From assembly GCF_014646095.1 (NCBI RefSeq), contig NZ_BMMU01000001.1, positions 62,001-126,000 on the forward strand: 64,000 bases of DNA. The letters run 5' to 3'. This document shows, in pieces, positions 36,693-45,451 of the stretch. The stretch is from Streptomyces lacrimifluminis (GTDB lineage: Bacteria; Actinomycetota; Actinomycetes; Streptomycetales; Streptomycetaceae). How positions within the stretch are numbered: position 1 is the first letter of the stretch; every line of letters starts with the position of its first letter. A model generated the notes under the pieces. It made no database searches. It was not told where the DNA came from and was given only the letters and a program-made list of their open reading frames with translations. A program made the translations under genes and the position numbers.

Positions 36693-37454
36693 ATGGCCGA
36701 CGCACCGTACAAGCTGATCCTCCTCCGCCACGGCGAGAGCGAATGGAACGCGAAGAACCTGTTCACCGGCTGGGTGGACGTCAACCTCACCGACAAGGGC
36801 GAGAAGGAGGCGGTCCGCGGCGGTGAGCTGCTCAAGGACGCCGGTCTGCTCCCCGACGTGCTCCACACCTCCCTCCAGCGGCGCGCGATCCGCACGGCCC
36901 AGCTCGCCCTGGAGTCCGCGGACCGTCACTGGATCCCCGTCCACCGCAGCTGGCGCCTGAACGAGCGCCACTACGGCGCCCTCCAGGGCAAGGACAAGGC
37001 CCAGACACTCGCCGAGTTCGGCGAGGAGCAGTTCATGCTCTGGCGCCGCTCCTACGACACCCCGCCCCCGCCCCTCGAGGACGGCACGGAGTTCTCGCAG
37101 TCGGGCGACCCCCGCTACGCGACGATCCCCCCGGAGCTGCGCCCCCGCACGGAGTGCCTGAAGGACGTCGTCGACCGCATGCTCCCGTACTGGTACGACG
37201 GCATCGTCCCCGACCTCCTCACCGGCCGTACGGTCCTGGTCGCGGCCCACGGCAACAGCCTCCGCGGCCTGGTCAAGCACCTGGACGGCATCTCCGACGA
37301 GGCGATCTCCGGCCTGAACATCCCGACGGGCATCCCCCTCGCCTACGAACTGGACGCCGACTTCAAGCCGGTGACCCCGGGCGGCACCTACCTCGACCCG
37401 GACGCGGCCGCGGCGGCGATCGAGGCGGTCAAGAACCAGGGCAAGAAGAAGTAG
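36693..37454 (+). CDS. gpmA: 2,3-bisphosphoglycerate-dependent phosphoglycerate mutase
   Basis: 253 residues. The phosphohistidine loop is [10 protein letters not shown] (His13). [11 protein letters not shown] and [14 protein letters not shown] supply the other active-site residues. It interconverts 3- and 2-phosphoglycerate in glycolysis in the cytosol. TACGCT lies 7 nt upstream of ATG 36693, so it is leaderless. The C-terminus ends in Lys residues. Confidence 0.96.
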   Translation: MADAPYKLILLRHGESEWNAKNLFTGWVDVNLTDKGEKEAVRGGELLKDAGLLPDVLHTSLQRRAIRTAQLALESADRHWIPVHRSWRLNERHYGALQGKDKAQTLAEFGEEQFMLWRRSYDTPPPPLEDGTEFSQSGDPRYATIPPELRPRTECLKDVVDRMLPYWYDGIVPDLLTGRTVLVAAHGNSLRGLVKHLDGISDEAISGLNIPTGIPLAYELDADFKPVTPGGTYLDPDAAAAAIEAVKNQGKKK

Positions 37455-37643
37455 GTTTCGCGACACCTTTCGCGACACCTTTCGCGATCATGCCCCCGAC
37501 CTGCGCCCATGGCGCGGAGCGGGGGCGTTTTCGCGGCCGGGGCTCACTGATGGACCCTCAGAGCACAACCCCTCAGGCGTCTCGTGTGTCTGACGCAGGT
37601 GAAGGCACCACCCGCCTCATCAATCCCAGGGGGAACCCACACC

Positions 37644-38444
37644 ATGCGCATACGCGCCACTGTCGCCACAGCTACCGCCGCCGCTCTCAGTGCCGCACTG
37701 GCCGTCACCGTTCTCGCCGCCCCGGCAGCCGGGGCCGACCAGGACGACTCCTCGAAGTTCTCGACCATCGACGTCAACCACGACTGGCAGGACTCCACCG
37801 TTGGCGTCGAGGCCGCGAAGAAAAGGCTGATCCCGATCTCCGCGACGGTCACCGACCCGCAGGGCGTCAAGAGCGTGTCGATCGAGCTGAGGCACGGAGA
37901 TGACCCGGCGACGGCCGACGGGATCATGACCGCGTCCGCCACCTGCCACAAGATCAACGAGATCACCTCCTGGTGCGAGGCCATGCTGACCGCCGACCCG
38001 AGGGTCAACCTCCGCAGCAACGCCCTCGCCGGTCTCTGGCTCCTGTCCTTCACTGCCGTCGACGGCGAAGGAAACGTCACCCGCGGGGACGGCATCGACC
38101 TCACCGCTTTCGCCCGCATCAAGCGCACGACCTACATGACCCAGACCGACGCCACCCCGGAGCCGGTGACGAAGGGCAAGAACCTCACGGTCAAGGCCCA
38201 GATGACCGTCGCCAGCTGGGAGAAGAACAAGAACGTGCCCCTGATCGGGCACCAGGTGCTGCTCCAGTACCGCAAGGGCACGAGCGGCGCCTTCGTCACG
38301 CTGAAGAAGATCAAGACCGACCGGAACGGCTGGGCCACGGCCACCGTGAAGGCGACGGCGGACGGCGCGTACCGCTACACCTTCGAGGGCACGAGCCTCA
38401 CCCAGGCCACGCCCGGCTGGACCGACTACGTCGATGTGAAGTGA
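37644..38444 (+). CDS. secreted protein of unknown function, two beta-domains
   Basis: 266 residues. A Sec signal peptide (1-32, MRIRATVATATAAAL ... PAAGA, cleavage before DQDD) precedes two Ig-like beta-rich parts (about 45-150 and 165-266). The second contains KGKNLTVKAQMTV and GHQVLLQYRKGTSGAFV, like bacterial Ig-like surface modules. Two Cys (CHKI, WCEA) may form a disulfide. GGGGGAACCC precedes the ATG. A hairpin terminator follows. Confidence 0.82.
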   Translation: MRIRATVATATAAALSAALAVTVLAAPAAGADQDDSSKFSTIDVNHDWQDSTVGVEAAKKRLIPISATVTDPQGVKSVSIELRHGDDPATADGIMTASATCHKINEITSWCEAMLTADPRVNLRSNALAGLWLLSFTAVDGEGNVTRGDGIDLTAFARIKRTTYMTQTDATPEPVTKGKNLTVKAQMTVASWEKNKNVPLIGHQVLLQYRKGTSGAFVTLKKIKTDRNGWATATVKATADGAYRYTFEGTSLTQATPGWTDYVDVK

Positions 38445-38483
38445 GCCCGCACCGCAGATGCCATTGAAGCCACTGAAGTGACG

Positions 38484-38516
38484 GTCCCCTGCCCGCGACA
38501 TCGGCGGGCAGGGGAC
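38484..38516. terminator. bidirectional hairpin terminator
   Basis: A perfect 13-bp stem GTCCCCTGCCCGC and its complement around a 7-nt loop, between two convergent genes. Confidence 0.8.
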
Positions 38517-38553
38517 CTCCTCGTACGCGCCCGCTCACCTGCCGACCGTGTCC

Positions 38554-38802
38554 TCAGACCGTCAGGGGAACCGGGTGGATCTCATCGGCCTTGTGGCCGG
38601 CCCGCTCGTGGATGCGCTGGACCGCTTCGGCCGAGGGGGCTTCCGAGAGGCAGTAGACCGTGCCGGACGCGGGGTCCGCCCAGGCCTTCTCGAAGTGCAC
38701 TCCCTCGTCCTTCTCGATGTCCAGGTCGGCCTGGTGGGCCTGGTTCAGCTGGTCGGCCGTGATGCCTTCCATGCCGTGGTGGACGTCCATGAACTGGGGC
38801 AT
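38554..38802 (-). CDS. SCO4226-family nickel-binding protein
   Basis: 82 residues from MPQFMDVHHGMEGIT. A ferredoxin-like DUF4242 fold with the MDVHHGM segment and VHFEKAW. The S. coelicolor relative has a crystal structure with bound nickel, ligated by His residues. An ideal AGGAGGTG site precedes ATG 38802. The biological role is unproven; it may buffer nickel. The regulator nur lies in the same window, 30 kb away. Confidence 0.88.
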   Translation of the reverse strand: MPQFMDVHHGMEGITADQLNQAHQADLDIEKDEGVHFEKAWADPASGTVYCLSEAPSAEAVQRIHERAGHKADEIHPVPLTV

Positions 38803-38958
38803 GGCGTCACACCTCCTATCCCTGATCCGGTCGCACGTCCTGCTTCGTACGGTTCGCCTGCTCTCCATCCTCTGCCCGAACCGCCGCCCCGGCGACTCCA
38901 CGCGCGGCCACCGCCGACGGCTCCTCGCCCACGGGGAGCAACTCGCCGCTCGTACCCG

Positions 38959-40095
38959 CTACTCGAGCCCGATCTCCGCGCAGGCCGCCGCGTACTCCGG
39001 GGTGCAGATGTCCTGGACGGTGTAGACGCCGTCCTGGATCACGGTGTCCTTGATGTTGTCCTGCGTGAGGGCCACCACCGGTACCAGCATCGACGGGATC
39101 TTCTTCTCCGTCGGGCTGTCGACGGTGTCGCGGGTCAGCGCGTCGAACTCGATTCCGCGGCCCTGGACCTTGGCGACCGCGATGGACGCGGCGTTGTTGG
39201 CCTCCAGGATGAACGACTTGTAGACGCTCATGTACTGCTCGCCCGAGACGATCCTCTGCACCGCCGCCAGGTCCGCGTCCTGCCCGGTCACCGGCGGGAT
39301 CTTCGAGGCGCCCGCCTCCTTCAGCGCGTCGATGGCCGCGCCGGCCATGCCGTCGTTCGCCGAGTAGACGGCGTCGATGTCGTTCAGCCCGACGGACTGG
39401 ATCGCCGTCTCCATGTGCGCCTTGGCGACCTCGGGCAGCCAGTCCTTGGTGTTGTACGACGCCGCGATCTGGACCTTGCCCTCGAGCTCGGTCATCGCGC
39501 CGTCCTCGAACAACGCCGTGTTCGGGTCCGTGACCGAGCCGTTGATCATGACGATCTTGCTGGTCGCGGCCTTGGTGCCGAGCGCCTCGATGATCGAGCG
39601 GCCCTGTACCTCCCCGACGAGTTCGTTGTCGTGCGAGACGTACGCGTCGATCGGGCCCTCCGCGAGCCGGTCGTACGCGATGACCGGTATGTCCGCGTCC
39701 TTGGCCTTCTCGATGGACGGCGCGATGGTCTTGGCGTCGATGGCGTCCACCACGAGGACGTCCACCTTCTTGGCGATCATCTCTTCGAGCTGCCGGTTCT
39801 GCTTGGCCTTGTCCGCCTCGGCGTTGGCGTAGAGAACCTTGCCCTTGCCACTGGTGAGGGCGGTGACCTGCTTCTTGAAGAGCGGGTAGTCCAACTTCTC
39901 GAAGCGCTTCGTCTTCTTGTCGGGCAGCAGGAGCCCCACGGTGATGTCGTCGCCCTTCTTGGGCTCTGCGGAGCCGCTGCTGCCGCCGGCGCTGTCGATG
40001 ACACCGCACGCGGCGAGCGAGAAGGCCGAGGCGGCGGCCGTCACCGCGATGGCGGTACGGCGCACGGCGGTCCGACGGGGGGTACGAGCGTTCAC
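38959..40095 (-). CDS. orphan sugar ABC transporter substrate-binding lipoprotein (XylF-like)
   Basis: 378 residues. A lipoprotein signal (VNARTPRRTAVRR ... FSLAAC) gives an acylated Cys. The mature part is a periplasmic-binding-protein type 1 fold like D-xylose-binding XylF: VGLLLPDKKTKRFEK, VDVLVVDAIDAKT, PVIAYDRLAEGPIDAYVS, VYSANDGMAGAAIDAL, VTGQDADLAAVQRI. GTG 40095 has GGAAGG upstream. No permease or ATPase gene lies nearby, so it is an orphan here. It may work with a distant permease and the shared ATPase MsiK encoded at 53.3-54.4 kb, if its permease accepts that type. Confidence 0.9.
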   Translation of the reverse strand: MNARTPRRTAVRRTAIAVTAAASAFSLAACGVIDSAGGSSGSAEPKKGDDITVGLLLPDKKTKRFEKLDYPLFKKQVTALTSGKGKVLYANAEADKAKQNRQLEEMIAKKVDVLVVDAIDAKTIAPSIEKAKDADIPVIAYDRLAEGPIDAYVSHDNELVGEVQGRSIIEALGTKAATSKIVMINGSVTDPNTALFEDGAMTELEGKVQIAASYNTKDWLPEVAKAHMETAIQSVGLNDIDAVYSANDGMAGAAIDALKEAGASKIPPVTGQDADLAAVQRIVSGEQYMSVYKSFILEANNAASIAVAKVQGRGIEFDALTRDTVDSPTEKKIPSMLVPVVALTQDNIKDTVIQDGVYTVQDICTPEYAAACAEIGLE

Positions 40096-40396
40096 GGCAG
40101 GTGCCTTCCAGGCGGGGAACAGGCAGGACGAACCCAGATCAGATACGGAAGCCAACGCGGCGGCAGCACGTGACGTCAAGAAGTGCTGGTTAACGAGATG
40201 GCAACAGGGTGCCTGTTGTGCATGGACAGCGCCTGAGCGTCAACTGCTGTGAAGTGTATGCCCGTTCAACGACCGTCGAGGTCGTCCCGCATCGCTCCGA
40301 ACCGGGGTGAACGACCCCGCCGTACACGAACCTCACACAAAAGGACCCCATCTCCCCAACGGGAGACAGGGTCCTCACGGCTTCAGTGATACGCCG
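40096..40396. other. intergenic region upstream of the sugar-binding gene
   Basis: 301 bp holding the promoter of the binding-protein gene and, at 40342-40375, the terminator of the cysteine-rich gene. An imperfect palindrome ACGACC-GTCGA-GGTCGT lies near 40269. On the minus strand one GTTCACC element near 40300 looks like a PHO half-site; one unit alone is weak evidence. Confidence 0.5.
40342..40375 (-). terminator. terminator of the cysteine-rich peptide gene
   Basis: Two stacked stems on the minus strand (AGGACCC with GGGTCCT; TCTCCC with GGGAGA) followed by TTTTG: one of the few with a T-run here. Confidence 0.75.
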
Positions 40397-40549
40397 TCAA
40401 CCGCACTGACAGGGGTTGCCCGACTGGCAGCCGCACCCGCAGCCGGAGCCGCAGCCGCAGGCGCCGAACAGGGGCAGGTTCTTGATCTCGGCGGGCTGCT
40501 GCGTCTCGCGTGCCTGTGTCGGGTCGGGCGTGCTGGGGGTCTCGGCCAT
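40397..40549 (-). CDS. cysteine-rich 50-residue peptide
   Basis: 50 residues from MAETPSTPDPTQARE. The last 21 residues contain seven Cys in the pattern CGCGSGCGCGC then CQC, with Gly between. AGGAGG lies 4-9 nt before the ATG and a proper terminator follows, so it is a real, independent gene. The pattern suggests a metal-binding (metallothionein-like) or cluster-binding tail rather than a RiPP core, since no modifying enzyme is near. It lies just downstream of phoU on the same strand (155 bp). I do not know a named family. Confidence 0.8.
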   Translation of the reverse strand: MAETPSTPDPTQARETQQPAEIKNLPLFGACGCGSGCGCGCQSGNPCQCG

Positions 40550-40703
40550 GGGGCCCTCCTGGAGCCTGGATCCTGGAGACGGGTGCCTTTTCCCCATTGC
40601 ATGCCCACCCCGCCGGGCGCATCAACGGCGCACAGAGGCTCGCGGACCCCTCGACGGCGCGAAGGCCGGCTCCGCACGCCCCGCCGCGGAGCCGACCGGA
40701 GAC

Positions 40704-41393
40704 TTACGCCCCCTCGGCACCGGTGGGCGGCTGCACGTCCGCCTGCAGCTCGTCCGCGTGCTCGCCCGTCACCAGGAACACCACACGCTTGGCGACCGAC
40801 ACCGCGTGGTCCGCGAAGCGCTCGTAGTAGCGGCCCAGCAGCGTGACGTCGACCGCCGTCTCGATGCCGTGCTTCCAGCGGTCCTCCATCAGGTGCCGGA
40901 AGAGCGTGCGGTGCAGCAGGTCCATCTCGTCGTCGTCCGTCTCCAGCTGCATCGCCAGGTCGACGTCCTTGGTGATGATGACCTCTGCCGCCTTCGCCAT
41001 CAGGCGCTGCGCGAGCTGGCCCATCTCCAGGATCGTGGCGTGCAGGTCGCTCGGGACCGCGCGCTCCGGGAAGCGCAGCCGGGCCAGCTTGGCGACGTGC
41101 TGGGCGAGGTCGCCCGAGCGCTCCAGATCGGCGCTCATGCGCAGGGACGTGACGACGATCCGCAGATCGGTCGCCACCGGCTGCTGGCGGGCCAGCAGCG
41201 CTATGGCGCGGCCCTCCAGGTCGTGCTGGAGCTCGTCGACCCTGGCGTCGGCCTCGATGACGCTTTCGGCCAGCTTCAGGTCGGCATCGAGTATCGCCGT
41301 CGTGGCACGTCCGATCGCCGACCCGACAAGTCGGGCCATCTCGACCAGACCATCGCCGATCGAGTCAAGTTCCTCGTGGTACGCGTCACGCAT
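40704..41393 (-). CDS. phoU: phosphate-specific transport accessory regulator PhoU
   Basis: 229 residues from MRDAYHEELDSIGDGL. Two homologous three-helix halves carry the metal-site helices (ADARVDELQHDLEGRA and TDDDEMDLLHRTLFRH). PhoU damps signalling by the phosphate sensor kinase when phosphate is ample. It is divergent from phoR-phoP across about 200 bp that contains a PHO box. A GAGAGGGA site precedes ATG 41393. Confidence 0.95.
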   Translation of the reverse strand: MRDAYHEELDSIGDGLVEMARLVGSAIGRATTAILDADLKLAESVIEADARVDELQHDLEGRAIALLARQQPVATDLRIVVTSLRMSADLERSGDLAQHVAKLARLRFPERAVPSDLHATILEMGQLAQRLMAKAAEVIITKDVDLAMQLETDDDEMDLLHRTLFRHLMEDRWKHGIETAVDVTLLGRYYERFADHAVSVAKRVVFLVTGEHADELQADVQPPTGAEGA

Positions 41394-41490
41394 CAGGTGT
41401 CCCTCTCTTGACGTCCGTTCGGGGGCGAACCGCGGGCCCCGTGACCCCCACGCTCCCACGTTCGGTCCTGCACGCGTCCTTTTCCGCCCC

Positions 41491-41523
41491 GACAAATGAA
41501 CCAATACTGGCTCCAAGGTGAAC
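41491..41523 (-). promoter_or_regulatory. PHO box between phoU and phoR
   Basis: Three 11-bp units in phase on the minus strand, starting GTTCACC, AGCCAGT and GTTCATT. This fits the PhoP binding pattern (direct repeats of GTTCACC plus 4 bp). The site lies about 75 bp before phoR and 100 bp before phoU, so it can serve both. Confidence 0.85.
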
Positions 41524-41596
41524 TCTGGGCGACGAGTGTTCGAGGTCGCACACTGTTGGCTGTAGCCAGGACCTGTCCCATGCCTAACCTGGCTGC

Positions 41597-42922
41597 ATGG
41601 ACGTGAACGCGGCAGTCGCCGCAGCGGCAGCGATCGCCGGGGTGCTCACCGGTGTCATCGCCATGCTGGCGTTCCGCTGGAGCGAGCGCGACCAGAAACG
41701 CCCCACCCGCACCTCCCTGCACACCGACCCCGTGCTGCCGCCCGGCGTCGACACGGTGCTGTCGGTGCTGCGGTCCTCGGCCGTCGTGCTCGACGAGGCG
41801 GACGCCGTGGTCAAGGCCAGCTCGGCGGCGTACGCCCTCGGACTGGTCCGTGGCGGAAAGCTCTCGGTGGAGCCGATGCTCCATATGGCCCGCGACACCC
41901 GGCGCGACGGTGAGATACGCCAGGTCGAGCTGGACCTCCCCAGACGCGGCACCGGACGCGGCGAGGCCCTCGCCGTCTCGGCGCGCGTCGCCCCGCTGGG
42001 CTCACGGCTCATCCTCCTCCTCGTCGAGGACCTCACCGAGGCCCGGCGCATCGAGGCCGTACGGCGCGACTTCGTCGCGAACGTCAGCCACGAGCTCAAG
42101 ACCCCCACCGGCGCGCTCTCCCTCCTCTCCGAGGCCGTCATGGGCGCCTCGGACGACCCGGAGGCGGTCGAACGCTTCGCCGGCCGGATGCAGATCGAGG
42201 CGACCCGCCTCACCAGCCTCGTCCAGGAACTCATCGACCTCTCCCGGGTGCAGAACGACGACCCGCTGGAGGACGCGGAACCGGTCCGCGTCGACGAACT
42301 CGTCGCCGAGGCCGTCGACCGCTGCCGCCACCAGGCCGGCGCCAAACAGATCACCATGGCCGCCGGAGGCACCGCCGACCTGCGCGTCTGGGGCAACCGC
42401 GGCCAGCTCGCCGCCGCCCTCGGCAACCTCGTGGAGAACGCCGTCAACTACTCGCCCTCCACCACCCGCGTCGGCATAGCGGCACGCCGGGTCAACGCGC
42501 CGGGCGGAGACCTCATCGAGGTCGCCGTGACCGACCAGGGCATAGGCATCTCCGACAAGGACAAGGAGCGCATCTTCGAGCGCTTCTACCGCGTCGACCC
42601 GGCCCGCTCCCGCGCCACCGGCGGTACGGGCCTCGGGCTGGCGATCGTCAAGCACGTGGCCGCCTCGCACGGCGGGGAGGTCACCGTGTGGAGCTCCGAG
42701 GGCCAGGGCTCCACGTTCACCCTGCGGCTCCCGGAAGCGGCCACCGGCCGCCGATCCCGCGCGAACCGGCCGCACCTGTACGACCATGACTCACACCCCG
42801 AGTCACTCCCAGACTCCGACCCCGAAGCCGGGGACGGACCGTCCGACCCCGGCGAAGTGGCCGACCGGACCACCGGCACATCCCCTTACGATCCGCTTCA
42901 CGCCCCGGAGGTCCATCCGTGA
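41597..42922 (+). CDS. phoR: phosphate-sensing histidine kinase PhoR
   Basis: 441 residues. One membrane helix (about 5-27, AAVAAAAAIAGVLTGVIAML) is followed by a PAS-like region (about 50-150), the dimerisation/phosphoacceptor helix with VSHELKTP (His165), then ATPase boxes: NLVENAVNYSP, DQGIGISDKDK, FERFYRVD, GGTGLGLAIVKH. The C-terminal 50 residues are disordered. It phosphorylates PhoP under low phosphate. TAACCT lies 6 nt before the ATG, so it is leaderless. Its TGA overlaps the GTG of phoP. Confidence 0.96.
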   Translation: MDVNAAVAAAAAIAGVLTGVIAMLAFRWSERDQKRPTRTSLHTDPVLPPGVDTVLSVLRSSAVVLDEADAVVKASSAAYALGLVRGGKLSVEPMLHMARDTRRDGEIRQVELDLPRRGTGRGEALAVSARVAPLGSRLILLLVEDLTEARRIEAVRRDFVANVSHELKTPTGALSLLSEAVMGASDDPEAVERFAGRMQIEATRLTSLVQELIDLSRVQNDDPLEDAEPVRVDELVAEAVDRCRHQAGAKQITMAAGGTADLRVWGNRGQLAAALGNLVENAVNYSPSTTRVGIAARRVNAPGGDLIEVAVTDQGIGISDKDKERIFERFYRVDPARSRATGGTGLGLAIVKHVAASHGGEVTVWSSEGQGSTFTLRLPEAATGRRSRANRPHLYDHDSHPESLPDSDPEAGDGPSDPGEVADRTTGTSPYDPLHAPEVHP

Positions 42923-43599
42923 CCCGAGTGCTCGTCGTCGAGGACGAGGAGTCCTTCTCCGACGCCCTTTCGTACATGCTCCGCAAAGAGGGTTTCGAGG
43001 TCGCCATCGCGGCCACCGGGCCCGACGGACTCGACGAGTTCGAGCGCAACGGCGCCGATCTCGTCCTGCTCGACCTGATGCTGCCGGGCCTGCCCGGCAC
43101 GGAGGTCTGCCGTCAACTGCGCGTCAAGTCAAACGTCCCGGTGATCATGGTCACCGCCAAGGACAGCGAGATCGACAAGGTCGTCGGTCTGGAGATAGGG
43201 GCCGACGACTACGTCACCAAGCCCTTCTCCTCCCGCGAACTGGTCGCCCGCATCCGCGCCGTCCTGCGCCGCCGCGGCGAGCCCGAGGAGGTCAGCCCGG
43301 CCGCACTGGAGGCCGGCCCGGTCCGCATGGACGTCGACCGCCACGTGGTCACCGTCTCCGGCGCCAAGGTCGACCTCCCGCTCAAGGAGTTCGACCTGCT
43401 GGAGATGCTGCTGCGCAACGCCGGCCGCGTGCTGACCCGGATGCAGCTCATCGACCGGGTCTGGGGCGCCGACTACGTGGGCGACACCAAGACCCTCGAC
43501 GTCCACGTCAAGCGCCTGCGCGCCAAGATCGAGCCGGACCCGGGCGCACCGCGGTACCTGGTCACGGTCCGCGGCCTCGGATACAAGTTCGAGCCGTAA
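42919..43599 (+). CDS. phoP: phosphate response regulator PhoP
   Basis: 226 residues, OmpR type. The receiver domain has the acidic pocket (E8, D9), phosphoacceptor Asp52 (LLDLMLPG), and K101 in YVTKPFS. The winged-helix domain contains LPLKEFDLLEMLLRNAGRVL and RAKIEPDPGAPRYLVTVRGLG in pieces. PhoP binds PHO boxes and controls phosphate scavenging, and in Streptomyces also antibiotic production. GTGA overlap with phoR gives translational coupling. A very long hairpin follows. Confidence 0.97.
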   Translation: MTRVLVVEDEESFSDALSYMLRKEGFEVAIAATGPDGLDEFERNGADLVLLDLMLPGLPGTEVCRQLRVKSNVPVIMVTAKDSEIDKVVGLEIGADDYVTKPFSSRELVARIRAVLRRRGEPEEVSPAALEAGPVRMDVDRHVVTVSGAKVDLPLKEFDLLEMLLRNAGRVLTRMQLIDRVWGADYVGDTKTLDVHVKRLRAKIEPDPGAPRYLVTVRGLGYKFEP

Positions 43600-43621
43600 A
43601 CCGGCCCGCGCACCTGCCGGT

Positions 43622-43686
43622 ACGCGCATGTACGTCGAAGGGCGGGACCTCCCGGAGAGGTCCCGCCCTTCGACGTACATGCGCGT
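43622..43686 (+). terminator. 30-bp perfect inverted repeat after phoP
   Basis: Arms 43622-43651 and 43657-43686 are perfectly complementary over 30 bp with a 5-nt loop (CCGGA). It starts 22 bp after the phoP stop and ends 30 bp before the convergent lipoprotein gene, so it can end transcription both ways. Confidence 0.85.
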
Positions 43687-43715
43687 GTACGACGGCCCCG
43701 TGGCCGTCGGACGCC

Positions 43716-44342
43716 TTAGTGGCCGGCCGTCTCCGAGGTACTCGCAGAGGCCCCGGCGGCAGGCGACTCGGCCTCCCCGGACGGGCTCGGGGAAGCGGAC
43801 GGCGAGGCGGTGTCGGCCGGGGAGGCCGGTGCCTCGGTCGGGCCCCACGAGGCGTAGAAGCTCTCCGCCGGGACGACGAACGCGCGCAGGCTCACGTCAC
43901 CGGTCTTGCTGAACGTGAAGGTGACCTTCTGCGCGTTGCCGTCCTGGATCGCCTCACGGCTGCCGGGCAGCACGGCGGAGGCGTTGTTCTCGCCGCCGAT
44001 GACCAGCGAGCCATGGGCCGGGATGCTGAGGCTGCCGCCCTTGGCGGGATTCAGCTCAGCGGTCTTGCCGGTGCCGGGGACGGTGATCGACTCCAGCGTC
44101 TGGGCGGTGGCGCCGGTGTTGAACACCGTCGCGGAGACGGCGGCCGGGCCGGTCGACTCCGGCTCCGCCGGGGTGATGACGACGACGTTCTGCAGCTTGA
44201 TGTCGCCGACGGTCGTTGCCGCGTTGTCCGGCTTGACCCCCAGCGTCTGGGCGTTGTTTCCGGCTGCGCACCCGGCGAGCGTGGCGACCGAGAACGCGAG
44301 GGCGGATGCGGCGAGGGCGCCGCGTCGAAGGCTGCTGCTCAC
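43716..44342 (-). CDS. lipoprotein of unknown function (PCuAC-like fold possible)
   Basis: 208 residues. A lipoprotein signal (LAFSVATLAGC) with acylated Cys25 is followed by a beta-sandwich-like domain (about 35-160: VGDIKLQNVVVITPAEP, VTVPGTGKTAELNPAKGGSL split). The domain resembles DUF461/PCuAC copper chaperones but lacks their His/Met copper ligands. The last 45 residues are Ser/Pro/Ala-rich and disordered. AAGGAGTT precedes the GTG at 44342. It converges on phoP, separated by the long hairpin. Confidence 0.78.
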   Translation of the reverse strand: MSSSLRRGALAASALAFSVATLAGCAAGNNAQTLGVKPDNAATTVGDIKLQNVVVITPAEPESTGPAAVSATVFNTGATAQTLESITVPGTGKTAELNPAKGGSLSIPAHGSLVIGGENNASAVLPGSREAIQDGNAQKVTFTFSKTGDVSLRAFVVPAESFYASWGPTEAPASPADTASPSASPSPSGEAESPAAGASASTSETAGH

Positions 44343-44968
44343 GGCGGCGGCAACTCCTTGGAACGCACGGGCAGCTTCTTATAAAGCCGCCCTAAGTGAC
44401 TGTCAGCGGCCTTAGGTTACCGAGCCGTTCCCGCGCCGCTGCACCCGACCCGCCTCTAGAGGCGGACGGAGGCGTTGCCTCGGCGGGCGCGGGTGCCTCA
44501 TGAGCCACTTCGACATTCGGATAAGCGCCATCAGGGAGCTCGCGGATTTCCGGTGAAGGAATGAGCACAGCCGGAAATTGATCACCCGTAGATCACTCGT
44601 GGATCACCCGTGTGTCATCGGCCCGACCATCTCCCGGACATCGACCGGCGTGATCAATTCCGGATTCGCCCCGCGTGGACTCCGCTCACCGAACGGAGTA
44701 GCGGACGTCGCACGCTTGGAAGCGGACATAACTGGATGTTTGGTCTTCCGTCGGGGTCTCCGGGCGTGTGTAACGCCCGGGTTTCACTTCGTTCGGAGAG
44801 CCGCTCCGACCTGCGAATACCCCCGCCGTCTTCGCTCTCACGGCCCTGTCGAAGCACGTTCCTGTTGCAGTTGTCAAGCCCCGAGATATGCCCTGACCTG
44901 CGAAAACACCATTCAGAAGCCGTCGTTTCCGTGTTACCCTGGATAGCCACGGAAGGGGTACCTGTCAC
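44343..44968. other. long intergenic region upstream of carD
   Basis: 626 bp with no convincing gene and less G/C bias than the surroundings. Contents: the promoter of the divergent lipoprotein gene, four 11-bp direct repeats at 44580-44623, a dyad TTCCGG...CCGGAA near 44548-44575, a small GGGCG...CGCCC hairpin near 44763, and a likely carD -10 element TACCCT at about 44935. Confidence 0.6.
44580..44623 (+). promoter_or_regulatory. four 11-bp direct repeats, PHO-box-like
   Basis: Units in exact 11-bp phase start GATCACC, GATCACT, GATCACC and TGTCATC. The spacing and the xxTCAYY core match PhoP sites, but the second base is A, not T, in three units. PhoP or another direct-repeat binder is possible. 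Confidence 0.45.
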
Positions 44969-45451
44969 ATGACGTTCAAGGTTGGCGACACCGTGGTCTA
45001 TCCCCATCACGGGGCCGCGCTGATCGAGGCTATCGAAACTCGCCAGATCAAAGGCGTGGACAAGACCTACTTGGTGCTGAAGGTCGCGCAGGGTGACCTG
45101 ACGGTGCGTGTGCCAGCGGACAATGCGGAGTTCGTCGGCGTACGTGATGTGGTTGGTCAGGAAGGGCTGGACCGGGTCTTCGAGGTCCTGCGTGCTCCGT
45201 ATGCCGAGGAGCCCACAAACTGGTCGCGTCGTTACAAGGCAAATCTGGAGAAGCTCGCCTCCGGTGACGTCATCAAGGTCGCGGAAGTCGTGCGTGACCT
45301 GTGGCGTCGTGAGCGTGAGCGCGGACTGTCCGCCGGTGAGAAGCGCATGCTCGCCAAGGCTCGCCAGATCCTGGTGAGCGAGCTCGCGCTGGCGGAGAAC
45401 ACGAACGAGGACAAGGCCGAGGCACTGCTCGACGAGGTGCTCGCGTCCTGA
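44969..45451 (+). CDS. carD: CarD-family transcriptional regulator
   Basis: 160 residues from [20 protein letters not shown]. An N-terminal Tudor-like RNA polymerase interaction domain (about 1-65) is followed by a helical domain (about 75-160: [34 protein letters not shown]). CarD/CdnL binds the polymerase beta subunit and stabilises open complexes at rRNA and other promoters. GGAAGGGG lies 12 nt before the ATG. The gene is upstream of ispD-ispF, an order common in actinobacteria. Confidence 0.96.
   Translation: MTFKVGDTVVYPHHGAALIEAIETRQIKGVDKTYLVLKVAQGDLTVRVPADNAEFVGVRDVVGQEGLDRVFEVLRAPYAEEPTNWSRRYKANLEKLASGDVIKVAEVVRDLWRRERERGLSAGEKRMLAKARQILVSELALAENTNEDKAEALLDEVLAS

Noticed and set aside
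40290..40312. PHO box upstream of the sugar-binding lipoprotein gene
   Set aside because: Only one GTTCACC unit; no second unit at 11 bp.
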